Shown here one piece after another: positions 17,858-27,766 of a DNA stretch of 64,000 nucleotides (the stretch's first letter is position 1; every line of letters begins with the position of its first letter). Below the pieces are notes generated by a model. The model was not told the DNA's origin. It worked only from the letters and a program-made list of their open reading frames with translations, and did not search any database. A program made the position numbers and the translations under genes. The DNA comes from Streptomyces sp. NBC_01463. Its GTDB lineage: Bacteria > Actinomycetota > Actinomycetes > Streptomycetales > Streptomycetaceae. Location: assembly GCA_036227345.1 (NCBI GenBank), contig CP109468.1:4340001-4404000 (forward strand), given 5' to 3'.

Positions 17858-19624
17858 ATGCCCAAAGCCCTGTCCACAGCCTTGCCCGAAGCACCGTCCG
17901 GACGGCCGTCTGAAGCGCCGCCCAACGCACCGTCCGACGCGCCATCCGACGCATCGCCCGACGCATCGCTCGACGCGCCCACCGGCGCGTCCACCGAGGC
18001 CGGTCCCACGGCCTCCGCCTCCCCCGCCCGCCCGCCGGGCTCCGGCGGAAGGCGCACCCTCGGCATCGCGCTCTGCGTCATCACGATCCTCCTGGCCGTG
18101 CTCGACTCGAACATCGTGTCCTCGGCGACCGTGCCGATCGTCCGCGACCTCGACCCGGCCCATGGCCTCGACCGGATCCCGTGGCTGATCGCCGCCTACC
18201 AGCTCGCCGCGACCGCCGCCCTCCCGCTGTACGGAAAGCTCTGCGACTCACTCGGCCCGAAGAAGGTCTTCATCGGGGCGCTGGCCACGTTTCTGACCGG
18301 GTCCGCGCTGTGCGGCATGGCGCAGTCCATGGGCGAACTGATCGCCGCACGCGCCCTCCAGGGCATTGGCGGCGGTGGCCTGATGAGCGTCACCATGGTC
18401 GTCCTGCACCACCTCGCCAGACAGGGGCCCGAGGCCGACGACAGCGGCACCCGGAGCCAAAGCCCAAGCCGCAAGCGAAGCCACAAGGACGCATCCGGCG
18501 CAGGCGGCACCGCCGGCAACGCGTCCTCCGGCACGGGCCGGAGCGAGAAGGGCGGCAACCTCGGCGGAGTCATCGCCGGTGCCGGCATGGCCCTCGGCCC
18601 CTGGCTGGGCGGATCCCTCGCCGACCATGCCGGGTGGCGATGGATCTTCTACGTCAATCTGCCGGTCGGCATCGCCGTCCTGGTCGCCGCCATCACAGTC
18701 CTGCAGCTCCCCTCCGGCACCACACGCCACAGGATCGACTTCCTCGGCGCAGGTCTCGCCGCCGCCTTCTCCACCTCGCTTCTCCTGGTCACCGAGTGGG
18801 GCGGCCAGGACCACGCCTGGTCCTCCCCGCTGATCGTCGGCCTGCTGGTCACCGCCGTCGCCGCCCTCGGCCTCTTCCTCCGGCGCCAGGCCACCGCGGC
18901 CGAACCGATCCTGCCGCTCACCCTGTTCGCCAACCGGACGATGCGCTACGGCTTCGCCATCCAAGGGCTGGTCGGCGCCGCGATGATGGGGTCGATCGTC
19001 TACGTCATGATCTATCTCCAAGTCGTACGGGGAGTCGCCGCGACCTCGGCCGGGCTGTATCTGGTCCCCATGGCGGTCGGCATGACCGTGGTCGGTCTCG
19101 TCTCCGGCCGCCTCGTATCGGCCGGCTGGTCGCAGAAGACCTTCGTTGTCAGCGGCACGGTCTTCGCGTCGGCCGCCCTCGCCCTGCTGGCCACCCTGAC
19201 GACGGACACCGGTCTCTGGACGGTGCGCGGCGCGATGCTGCTCATGGGGCTGGGCTTCGGACAGCTCGTCGGGCAGCTCATCCAGCTGATCCAGGACACC
19301 GCCCCACCCCGCCAACTGGGCGTCGCGACCACCGGAGTCCGCTTCTTCCAGACCCTCGGGACCGCCCTCGGCGCCGCCCTCCTCGGCACCGTGCTCAGCA
19401 GGGTGTACGCGGCCCGCGGGCCCGGTGGGACGACCAGCGGGATCGGCTGGCTCACCGGCGCCGCGCACCAACAGGCCCTGAACGCCTTCGCCTCCTCCAC
19501 CGATGTGGTGTTCGGCTGCGCCACCGCCGTGATGGTCCTGGCCCTGGTCCTGGCCACCCGACTGCCGGGCGCGGCGGCGCGGGCTCAGGAAGGCGCGGCG
19601 GCGCGGACTCAGGAAGCGGTCTGA
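17858..19624 (+). CDS. DHA2-type (EmrB/QacA) multidrug MFS transporter
   Basis: The product has 588 residues with about 14 predicted membrane segments. Markers are VLDSNIVSSATVPIVRDL in TM1, LYGKLCDSLGPKKV (motif A), GGGLMSVTMVV and DHAGWRWIFYVNLPVGI. It should export hydrophobic drugs by proton antiport. Two oddities are seen. A low-complexity N-terminal tail of about 50 residues is built from (S/P)-D-A repeats. A Ser/Gly/Lys-rich insertion of about 45 residues (190-235) lies in the loop after the GGGLMS helix. The start ATG has AGGAGGGG upstream; longer frames are unlikely. It is paired with the divergent TetR gene, and its end overlaps the convergent M23 gene by 16 bases. Confidence 0.93.
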   Translation: MPKALSTALPEAPSGRPSEAPPNAPSDAPSDASPDASLDAPTGASTEAGPTASASPARPPGSGGRRTLGIALCVITILLAVLDSNIVSSATVPIVRDLDPAHGLDRIPWLIAAYQLAATAALPLYGKLCDSLGPKKVFIGALATFLTGSALCGMAQSMGELIAARALQGIGGGGLMSVTMVVLHHLARQGPEADDSGTRSQSPSRKRSHKDASGAGGTAGNASSGTGRSEKGGNLGGVIAGAGMALGPWLGGSLADHAGWRWIFYVNLPVGIAVLVAAITVLQLPSGTTRHRIDFLGAGLAAAFSTSLLLVTEWGGQDHAWSSPLIVGLLVTAVAALGLFLRRQATAAEPILPLTLFANRTMRYGFAIQGLVGAAMMGSIVYVMIYLQVVRGVAATSAGLYLVPMAVGMTVVGLVSGRLVSAGWSQKTFVVSGTVFASAALALLATLTTDTGLWTVRGAMLLMGLGFGQLVGQLIQLIQDTAPPRQLGVATTGVRFFQTLGTALGAALLGTVLSRVYAARGPGGTTSGIGWLTGAAHQQALNAFASSTDVVFGCATAVMVLALVLATRLPGAAARAQEGAAARTQEAV

Positions 19625-20604
19625 GCCGCGTCCTGACCGGGAACAGGACTCCCGTCAGCAGGCCCTCCGACCGTGAACGTCTCGCCGTTGGCCGGCACGC
19701 CTATCCCGCGCCAGGTAAACGGAATTCCGATCGCCACATCCAGGTCCGGATCGTCCATCAGCTGGAAATGCACATGCGGTTCGGTGGAATTCCCCGAGTT
19801 TCCGCATTCGGCGAGCTGCTGCCCGGTCCGGACGGTGTCCCCCACGCGCACTCGGAGCGAGCCGCGCCGCAGATGGGCGTAGAGCGCATACGTACCGTCG
19901 CCCAGGTCGAGCACGATGTGGTTCCCGACGATGCTGCCCGGTCCGAGCACGTCCCGTATGGACGCCTCGATCACCATCAGATACACCAGCGCGGGCATGG
20001 AATTGCGGCTGAGATGGTCGCGCCGTCCGTGCGAGGCGTGGACCACCGTGCCGTCGGCGACCGCGAGCAGCGGGGCTCCGAACGCCGGAAAGTGGTGGTT
20101 GCGCCGGGCGACCGGCCACAGGCGGCGGAACTCCGGACGGGACAGGCCGTCGTCCGCAGCGGCCGATCCCCCGGGGCCTTCTGCCGGATCCTCCCCGGCT
20201 CGCGGCGGAGGCCGGGAATCGTCACGCGGCTGAGGGTCGTCACGCAGCTGAGGGTCGCAAGGCGGCTGAGGCTCATCGCACGGCCGGGGCTCGGCCACGA
20301 TGTCGATCGCGTACGTCTGCCCGTAGCCGTGTATCCCGTGGCTGGGCACCTTGTCCGCCGGACTGTTCAACGCGGTCCAGCGCCCGGACACCGGAGGTTC
20401 CACCTCCACCGCGGGCGGCGGGTCGGCCACGGCCGCGCGGGCCTTGCGGCCCGCCGTCAGCAGCAGGGCGATCGCGGCGACAGCGGGCACCCAGGTCACC
20501 CAGTACGGGAACGGTGGGCGGGTGGAGAGGCTGATGACCACCATCGCGAAGAAGATGATCCAGCAGAGCCGGTAGAGCACCATGACGGTCTTGCGGGCAG
20601 ACAT
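19609..20604 (-). CDS. Membrane-anchored M23 (LytM-like) metallopeptidase
   Basis: The product has 331 residues. Two N-terminal membrane segments (about 8-25 and 33-50) are followed by a linker containing degenerate six-residue repeats (DEPQPP, DPQLRD, DPQPRD) and then the peptidase domain. Zinc-binding residues are visible in HGIHGYGQTYAID and in EPHVHFQ (HxH), with the family GNHIVLDLGDGTYALYAHL segment. The enzyme should cut peptidoglycan cross-bridges or, if it acts without them, regulate other hydrolases. It is followed by no partner. The ArsR-like gene lies 84 bases upstream on the same strand and may be co-transcribed. Confidence 0.88.
   Translation of the reverse strand: MSARKTVMVLYRLCWIIFFAMVVISLSTRPPFPYWVTWVPAVAAIALLLTAGRKARAAVADPPPAVEVEPPVSGRWTALNSPADKVPSHGIHGYGQTYAIDIVAEPRPCDEPQPPCDPQLRDDPQPRDDSRPPPRAGEDPAEGPGGSAAADDGLSRPEFRRLWPVARRNHHFPAFGAPLLAVADGTVVHASHGRRDHLSRNSMPALVYLMVIEASIRDVLGPGSIVGNHIVLDLGDGTYALYAHLRRGSLRVRVGDTVRTGQQLAECGNSGNSTEPHVHFQLMDDPDLDVAIGIPFTWRGIGVPANGETFTVGGPADGSPVPGQDAAQTAS
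20221..20292 (-). repeat. Four 18-base tandem repeats in the M23 peptidase linker
   Basis: The units begin at 20221, 20239, 20257 and 20275. The first two differ at one base and the last two are progressively diverged. They keep the reading frame and encode six-residue Pro/Asp repeats. Confidence 0.85.
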
Positions 20605-20688
20605 GACTTCCCCCTGGTCGTCGGGTCCGAACGTCGGTCTCTTCGTCGTCGTCTCGTCAGTGGTCGCGGATGGCCCGCACGGGCCTCC

Positions 20689-21270
20689 TCAGGGTCTGGC
20701 CGCCGTGAGGATCACCAGCAGCGGCACCACGCGGGCCCCCGGGACCTCGTATCTCCCGCGCCCCTTCGTCTGCAGCCAGCCCGCGCCGGTCAGCTGACGC
20801 AGATGGTGGTAGATCTGCCCCGTCGTCCCGGTCTCCTCGAGCGCGGCGAGCTCCGCCGCCGTGCGCCGGCCGCCGAGGATCTCCCGGAGCAGCCGCAGCC
20901 GCACCGGGTGGCCGAGGGCGGCGAAGGACTCGGCGGTATCCGACCAGTCGGCACCGGGCGCCGCCCGACCGCTCTCCTCTCCGCCCCCCTCCTCCGTCCT
21001 GTCACTGCCATCCGCCTCGGCGGGCCTTTCCACGTCCAGCAGCTGCTCGGTCAGCGCGCCGTACTGCCACTCGTACCGCTCACCCGTCGGCAGCCGCACC
21101 GCCCCCGTATAGAGCACTCCCCCGTCAGCCACCCCCGCCCCCGAGAGCTCCTGCTTCAACCCCTCCAGGGCCCAGAAATCGGCCCCGGTCGGTCGCGGCG
21201 CCTCGGGGTGGTCGCCCACGAGCGCCTCAAGCCGTCTCTCCAGCTCCGAGACCCGTTCCTCCAGTTCCAT
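20689..21270 (-). CDS. ArsR-like winged-helix regulator with N-terminal coiled coil
   Basis: The product has 193 residues. Residues 1-20 (MELEERVSELERRLEALVGD) form a short coiled coil. The C-terminal part holds the winged helix: FAALGHPVRLRLLREILGGR, then RTAAELAALEETGTTGQIYHHLRQL and GAGWLQTKGRGRYEV. The metal-binding Cys pairs of classic ArsR sensors are absent, so the signal is unknown. A 22-base perfect palindrome starts 7 bases upstream of the start codon and is a likely autoregulatory operator. It may regulate the downstream M23 gene. Confidence 0.85.
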   Translation of the reverse strand: MELEERVSELERRLEALVGDHPEAPRPTGADFWALEGLKQELSGAGVADGGVLYTGAVRLPTGERYEWQYGALTEQLLDVERPAEADGSDRTEEGGGEESGRAAPGADWSDTAESFAALGHPVRLRLLREILGGRRTAAELAALEETGTTGQIYHHLRQLTGAGWLQTKGRGRYEVPGARVVPLLVILTAARP

Positions 21271-21277
21271 TGCTCAA

Positions 21278-21299
21278 GGATTACGTAATTACGTAATCC
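21278..21299. promoter_or_regulatory. 22-base perfect palindrome, likely operator of the ArsR-like gene
   Basis: Two overlapping copies of ATTACGTAAT, flanked by GG and CC, form a perfect palindrome. It lies 7 bases upstream of the regulator's ATG, over the expected promoter, in DNA that is otherwise about 70% G+C. Confidence 0.8.
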
Positions 21300-21341
21300 C
21301 CGTCAAGCCCTCCCCTGAAACCGGCGGAACCAACCCGGGCA

Positions 21342-21384
21342 TGCAGAAGCCCCCGTCCGGTCGAACCGGGCGGGGGCTTCTGCA
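21342..21384 (-). terminator. Terminator of the purSQL operon
   Basis: A stem of 14 bp (TGCAGAAGCCCCCG) continues through one T-G mismatch into 4 more bp, with a 5-base loop. It lies 74 bases beyond the purL stop. Confidence 0.85.
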
Positions 21385-21458
21385 AAGCGTGACGCGCGCA
21401 CGTGGCAGCACATCACGACACGTCACAGCACGTCACAGTGCCTGACAGTCGGGCGGGG

Positions 21459-23704
<2,246 letters not shown>

Positions 23705-23708
<4 letters not shown>

Positions 23709-24385
23709 GCGTTGACCAGCTTCTTGATGATCGAGGTGAAGAAACCGAGACCGTCGGTACGACCGGTGCCGACCAGCGGCTCCACGGCGTGCTCCGGGTG
23801 CGGCATCAGGCCGACGACGTTGCCCGCGGCATTGGTGATGCCGGCGATGTCGCGCAGCGAGCCGTTGGGGTTCACGTCCACGTAGCGGAACGCGACACGG
23901 CCCTCCGCCTCCAGCTCGTCGAGTGTGTGCTCGTCGGCGGTGTAGCGGCCGTCCATGTTCTTGAGCGGTACGGAGATTTCCTGGCCCGCGGAGTAGTCCG
24001 AGGTCCAGGACGTCTCCGCGTTCTCGACGCGCAGCTTCTGGTCGCGGCAGATGAAGTGCAGGTGGTTGTTGCGCAGCATCGCGCCGGGCAGCAGGTGCGC
24101 CTCGGTCAGGATCTGGAAGCCGTTGCAGATGCCGAGAACCGGCATGCCCGCCTTCGCCTGCTCGATCACCGTCTCCATGACGGGCGAGAAGCGCGAGATG
24201 GCGCCGGCCCTCAGGTAGTCGCCGTAGGAGAAACCGCCCGCCAGGATGACCGCGTCGACCTGGTGCAGGTCCTTGTCGCGGTGCCACAGCGATACGGGCT
24301 CGGCGCCGGCGACCCGTACGGCCCGAAGGCTGTCCTGGTCGTCGAGCGTGCCCGGAAAGGTGACGACTCCGATACGAGCAGTCAC
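23705..24385 (-). CDS. purQ: FGAM synthase, glutamine amidotransferase subunit
   Basis: The product has 226 residues. This class I glutaminase supplies ammonia to PurL. The nucleophile lies in [13 protein letters not shown], and the HPE triad residues are in [11 protein letters not shown]. The start is a GTG that overlaps the purS stop (GTGA), and the end overlaps purL by 4 bases, consistent with equimolar translation of the three-protein complex. Confidence 0.96.
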
Positions 24386-24642
24386 TTCGACTCCTCGGCC
24401 TTCTCCACCTTCACGGTGAAGTCCTCGATCACGGTGTTGGCGAGGAACGTCTCGGCCATCTCGTGAATACGGGTGAGGGCGGCGTCATCGACCGGCCCCT
24501 CGACCTCCAGCTCGAAACGCTTTCCCTGACGTACGTCCGCGATTCCCTCGAAGCCGAGACGGGGCAGCGCACGCTGCACAGCCTGTCCCTGCGGGTCGAG
24601 AATCTCGGGCTTGAGCATGACGTCGACTACGACGCGTGCCAC
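24382..24642 (-). CDS. purS: FGAM synthase subunit PurS
   Basis: The product has 86 residues. [21 protein letters not shown] and the [13 protein letters not shown] strand are typical of PurS, the small dimer that bridges PurL and PurQ. The GTG at 24642 has GGGAG 5 bases upstream. The frame extends further upstream only as a shadow. First gene of purS-purQ-purL. Confidence 0.94.
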   Translation of the reverse strand: MARVVVDVMLKPEILDPQGQAVQRALPRLGFEGIADVRQGKRFELEVEGPVDDAALTRIHEMAETFLANTVIEDFTVKVEKAEESK

Positions 24643-25026
24643 TGGCACTCCCGGTGTGGTGGTGTGGTGCGGCTGTTTCTCCGGGGGGTTCCCCAGACCC
24701 CCGCGGGTCCACTCAGCGTACCTGGCCTGAAATTCTACGCGGGTAGATATCGAGCGGCCCGGATCACGCCGAGATATCGGCCGCGACAACGGGTGCGGAA
24801 AATCCTGCAAAAAAAATCCTCACCAGCAGCACACAAAGCCGGTTGACACGCGCAGGTAATTGGGCGGGCTTCACAATGCGGCACCCATCGCTGTACAAAT
24901 GATTACCAGGGAAAGCAACATTGCCCTTAAACGGCCGACACCGGTCGGCCCGCATCCGCGCTCACAGCCGGAAGGCCGGCATCCGCGCATGTCAGGCGAG
25001 GATGCCGTAGGAAAGGACCGAAATCC
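24643..25026. other. Divergent control region of purSQL and the lsr2-like gene
   Basis: It is A+T-rich in its centre (24790-24845). On the minus strand TAGAAT (24732-24737) is a good -10 that would give purS a leader of about 85 bases. That leader contains a small GGGGGT/ACCCCC hairpin. AGATATCG occurs twice (24746 and 24771). I see no riboswitch. Confidence 0.4.
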
Positions 25027-25362
25027 GTGGCTCAGCGCGTAGTGGTCACGCTCTCCGACGACATCGACGGGGGAGCAGCAGCGGAAACGGTCGCCTTCGC
25101 CCTGGACGGGAAGTCGTACGAGATCGACCTCAATCCGTCCAATGCAAAGAAACTGCGCAAGGCCCTGGCGCCGTACGTGGCGGCCGGCCGCAAGCAGACA
25201 AATGCAGGCAAGCACGGCAAGGTTCCCGTCTCGTACCGGCACACCTCCCTCGCGCCCGACCCCGCGGCCGTCCGCGCATGGGCCCGCTCGCACCGGATGG
25301 AGGTGCCGGCCCGGGGCCGGATTCCGAAGAAGGTCTACGAGGCGTTCCAGGAAGCCAGTTGA
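25027..25362 (+). CDS. Lsr2-family nucleoid-associated protein (LsrL-type paralogue)
   Basis: The product has 111 residues. The N-terminal dimerisation domain (MAQRVVVTLSDDIDGGAAAE, then VAFALDGKSYEIDLN) is followed by a basic linker and the C-terminal DNA-binding domain. That domain has AVRAWARSHRMEVPARGRIP, in which the Arg-Gly-Arg inserts in the minor groove of A+T-rich DNA. Lsr2 proteins silence xenogeneic and secondary-metabolism genes. Its place beside purS matches the second Streptomyces copy (LsrL) rather than the main Lsr2. The GTG start follows AAAGGA. Confidence 0.9.
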   Translation: MAQRVVVTLSDDIDGGAAAETVAFALDGKSYEIDLNPSNAKKLRKALAPYVAAGRKQTNAGKHGKVPVSYRHTSLAPDPAAVRAWARSHRMEVPARGRIPKKVYEAFQEAS

Positions 25363-25527
25363 GCGATCGGGTGGCGCCGGCGGGCCGGCCGGCGAGCATC
25401 GGACGGCCTGTCAGCGACCACTCGGGCGACACCTCGCGGGAGCCGACTTGCGCGACACCCCCGCAGGTCGGCTAGAGTCTGGAGCACGCCGAGGGGCAAG
25501 GCCGAAAAGCTGGCCCTCACGCAGCGT

Positions 25528-25599
25528 GCGGGTGTAGTTCAGTAGTAGAACACCCCCCTTCCAGGGGGGAGGCGCAGTGTGCAATTCCTGTCACCCGCT
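25528..25599 (+). tRNA. tRNA-Gly (anticodon TCC)
   Basis: The acceptor GCGGGTG pairs with CACCCGC, with discriminator T. The anticodon arm is CCCCC-CTTCCAG-GGGGG. The T loop is TGCAATTCC, slightly unusual (GCAATTC rather than TTCGAAT), as in other actinobacterial tRNA-Gly(TCC). Confidence 0.95.
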
Positions 25600-25680
25600 C
25601 TGCATCGCTCTTCCACAACCACTCAAGTGGATCAGGTAGAGTAGTGCTCGCTCCACCGGTGAAAGCCGAGTGGTTGCAAT

Positions 25681-25753
25681 GCGGACGTAGCTCAGTTGGT
25701 AGAGCGCAACCTTGCCAAGGTTGAGGTCGCCAGTTCGAACCTGGTCGTCCGCT
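25681..25753 (+). tRNA. tRNA-Gly (anticodon GCC), copy 1
   Basis: The acceptor GCGGACG pairs with CGTCCGC. The anticodon arm is CAACC-TTGCCAA-GGTTG and the T loop is GTTCGAAC. It is base-for-base identical to the copy at 29705-29777. Confidence 0.97.
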
Positions 25754-25760
25754 CTTGATA

Positions 25761-25794
25761 GAAGGCCCCAGTCGATTATTCGACTGGGGCCTTC
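25761..25794 (+). terminator. Terminator after tRNA-Gly copy 1
   Basis: A perfect 15-bp stem (GAAGGCCCCAGTCGA) has a 4-base loop, then TTC. Confidence 0.85.
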
Positions 25795-25913
25795 TTCGTG
25801 CTTCGTATGAGGTCGTACGGGAGGGCGCGGTTCGAGCCGCGGGTTCGAGGTGCCGGGTCGAGACGCGGTTCACGACGCGGTTCGAGGCAGGCATATCTCT
25901 TCACCACCCTCTC

Positions 25914-25949
25914 CACCACCACCCATGACGTTTGTCATGGGTGGTGGTG
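25914..25949. promoter_or_regulatory. 16-bp inverted repeat, candidate operator of the ABC/NarL operon
   Basis: CACCACCACCCATGAC and its exact reverse complement are separated by GTTT. The core ATGAC-N4-GTCAT is the kind of dyad bound by NarL/DesR-type response regulators. It lies 48 bases upstream of the ATP-binding gene, whose operon ends with such a regulator. Confidence 0.6.
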
Positions 25950-25996
25950 ACAGCTCGCACTGCCCCCGGTCCGGGCCGGGAGGAAACCTTGAGTGC

Positions 25997-26941
25997 ATGA
26001 CCAGCGACGAGATTTCCCGGGAGTGCGTGATCGAGGCGACCGCTGTCCGGCGCAGTTACGCGGGCGGCTTCGAGGCGGTGACAGGCGTCTCCTTCTCCGT
26101 GGCGCGCGGCGAGTTGTTCGCCCTGCTCGGGACGAACGGCGCAGGCAAGACCTCCACCGTCGAGCTGCTCGAAGGACTGGCCCGTCCGGACGGCGGCGCG
26201 ATACGGGTGCTCGGCCACGATCCGTACACCGATCGCGCCGCGGTCCGGCCGCGGATCGGTGTGATGCTCCAGGAGGGCGGTTTCCCGTCCGATCTGACGG
26301 CCGAGGAGACCGTACGGATGTGGGCGGGCTGCACCAGCGGCGCCCGGCCGACCGCCGAGGCACTGGAGCTGGTGGGACTCGGTCACCGGGCCTCGGTCCG
26401 GGTCAAGCAGCTCTCCGGCGGCGAGCGGCGGCGGCTCGATCTGGCCCTGGCGCTGCTCGGCCGGCCCGAAGTGCTGTTCCTCGACGAGCCGACCACCGGT
26501 CTCGACGCCGAGGGACGGCGCGACACCTGGGAGCTGGTGCGACGACTCAAGGAGGACGGCATCACCGTCCTCCTCACCACGCACTACCTGGAGGAGGCCG
26601 AGGCGCTCGCCGACCGGCTGGCGATCATGCACCGGGGCCGCATCGTGACCACGGGCACCACGGCCGAGGTGACGGCCGCCCGTCCGGCGCGGATCCGGTT
26701 CGAGCTTCCCGACGGAGTCGCGGCGGGACAGCTGCCGCTGAGCCTGCGCGCCGCGGCCGACGGCCCGCGGATCGAGATCCGTACGCACCGGCTCCAGGAG
26801 TCACTGACCGAACTGCTGCGCTGGGCAGGTGAGTCGCAGGTCCCCCTGATCGGGCTCGACGCCCGTTCCGCCTCGCTCGAAGAGGCCTTCCTCGACATCG
26901 CGAAATCCGCCGCCAGGACCGAAGAGGTGACCGTTTCATGA
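25997..26941 (+). CDS. ABC transporter ATP-binding protein (ABC-2 drug exporter type)
   Basis: The product has 314 residues. Walker A is GTNGAGKTS, the signature is LSGGERRRLDLA, Walker B is VLFLDEPTTGLD, and the H loop is TTHYLEEAE. A C-terminal extension of about 80 residues is typical of DrrA/CcmA-like exporters. The ATG at 25997 is chosen over upstream frame extensions, which cross the palindromic operator. It is first of four overlapping genes: ATPase, permease, sensor kinase, response regulator. Confidence 0.94.
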   Translation: MTSDEISRECVIEATAVRRSYAGGFEAVTGVSFSVARGELFALLGTNGAGKTSTVELLEGLARPDGGAIRVLGHDPYTDRAAVRPRIGVMLQEGGFPSDLTAEETVRMWAGCTSGARPTAEALELVGLGHRASVRVKQLSGGERRRLDLALALLGRPEVLFLDEPTTGLDAEGRRDTWELVRRLKEDGITVLLTTHYLEEAEALADRLAIMHRGRIVTTGTTAEVTAARPARIRFELPDGVAAGQLPLSLRAAADGPRIEIRTHRLQESLTELLRWAGESQVPLIGLDARSASLEEAFLDIAKSAARTEEVTVS

Positions 26942-27753
26942 CGACCCCCGCCAGCACCGCCCCTGCCCCGCCCTCGGTGGTCCGGGCGGCGACCACGGTC
27001 CGCAGCAGGCTGAACGCGCTCGGACGGGCCGAACTGACATTGCTCGCCCGCAACAGGACCGCCGTCGTCGTCGCGCTGATGGTGCCCGCGGCCATGATCC
27101 TGGCGATGAAGTCGACGTTCGAGAAAGTGGACCTCGCCGGCACCGGGCTGACCGTCGCCGGCGCCGCGCTCACCGGCGGCATCGGCACGGTGCTCATCCA
27201 GGCCGTCTACATGAACATGGTCGCCGCCTACGTCGCGCGGCGCGAGGACCTGGTCCTGAAGCGGCTGCGCACCGGCGAGGTCACCGACGGGGAGATCCTG
27301 ACCGGGACCGCACTGCCGTCGGCCGCACTGGCCCTGGCGCAGTCCGCCGTGATCATCGCGGCCGGCACGGCCTTCTTCGACCTCTCCGCGCCGCGCAGGC
27401 CCGAACTGCTCCTCGCCGGGCTGCTCCTGGCCGTGGTGCTGCTGACAGCACTGGGCGCGGCCACCTCCGTGCTCACCCGCACCGTACAGACGGCGCAGCT
27501 CACCACCATGCCGCTGTTCCTCGTCTCGATGATGGGCTCAGGACTGTTCGTGCCACTGGAGATCTTTCCCGACCCGCTCGCATCGGCCTGTGAGTTCCTG
27601 CCGCTGACCGGCGTGATGACCCTCATACGATCGGGCTGGCTGGGTGTCCCCGAGAGCGCTGACCTGCTCGGAGCGGCCCTGACCGGACTGGTCTGGACGG
27701 CACTCGCGGTGTTTGCTGTGCAGCGGTGGTTCCGCTGGGATCCGCGACGCTGA
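26938..27753 (+). CDS. ABC-2 type transporter permease
   Basis: The product has 271 residues with about six membrane segments (for example VVVALMVPAAMILAM, LLLAVVLLTALGAATSV, MPLFLVSMMGSGLFVPLEIF) and the ABC-2 motif before the last helices (FLPLTGVMTLIRSGWLG). It overlaps the ATPase gene by ATGA and forms the membrane half of the exporter. The substrate is unknown; with an attached sensor kinase, it may export a membrane-active compound or lipid. Confidence 0.92.
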   Translation: MTTPASTAPAPPSVVRAATTVRSRLNALGRAELTLLARNRTAVVVALMVPAAMILAMKSTFEKVDLAGTGLTVAGAALTGGIGTVLIQAVYMNMVAAYVARREDLVLKRLRTGEVTDGEILTGTALPSAALALAQSAVIIAAGTAFFDLSAPRRPELLLAGLLLAVVLLTALGAATSVLTRTVQTAQLTTMPLFLVSMMGSGLFVPLEIFPDPLASACEFLPLTGVMTLIRSGWLGVPESADLLGAALTGLVWTALAVFAVQRWFRWDPRR

Positions 27754-27766
27754 GGAAGGTTGTGCC

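Noticed and set aside
18181..21288. 1035-codon plus-strand frame across the MFS, M23 and ArsR-like genes
   Set aside because: It reads Arg/Gly/Pro-rich nonsense out of frame with the MFS gene and antisense to the other two.
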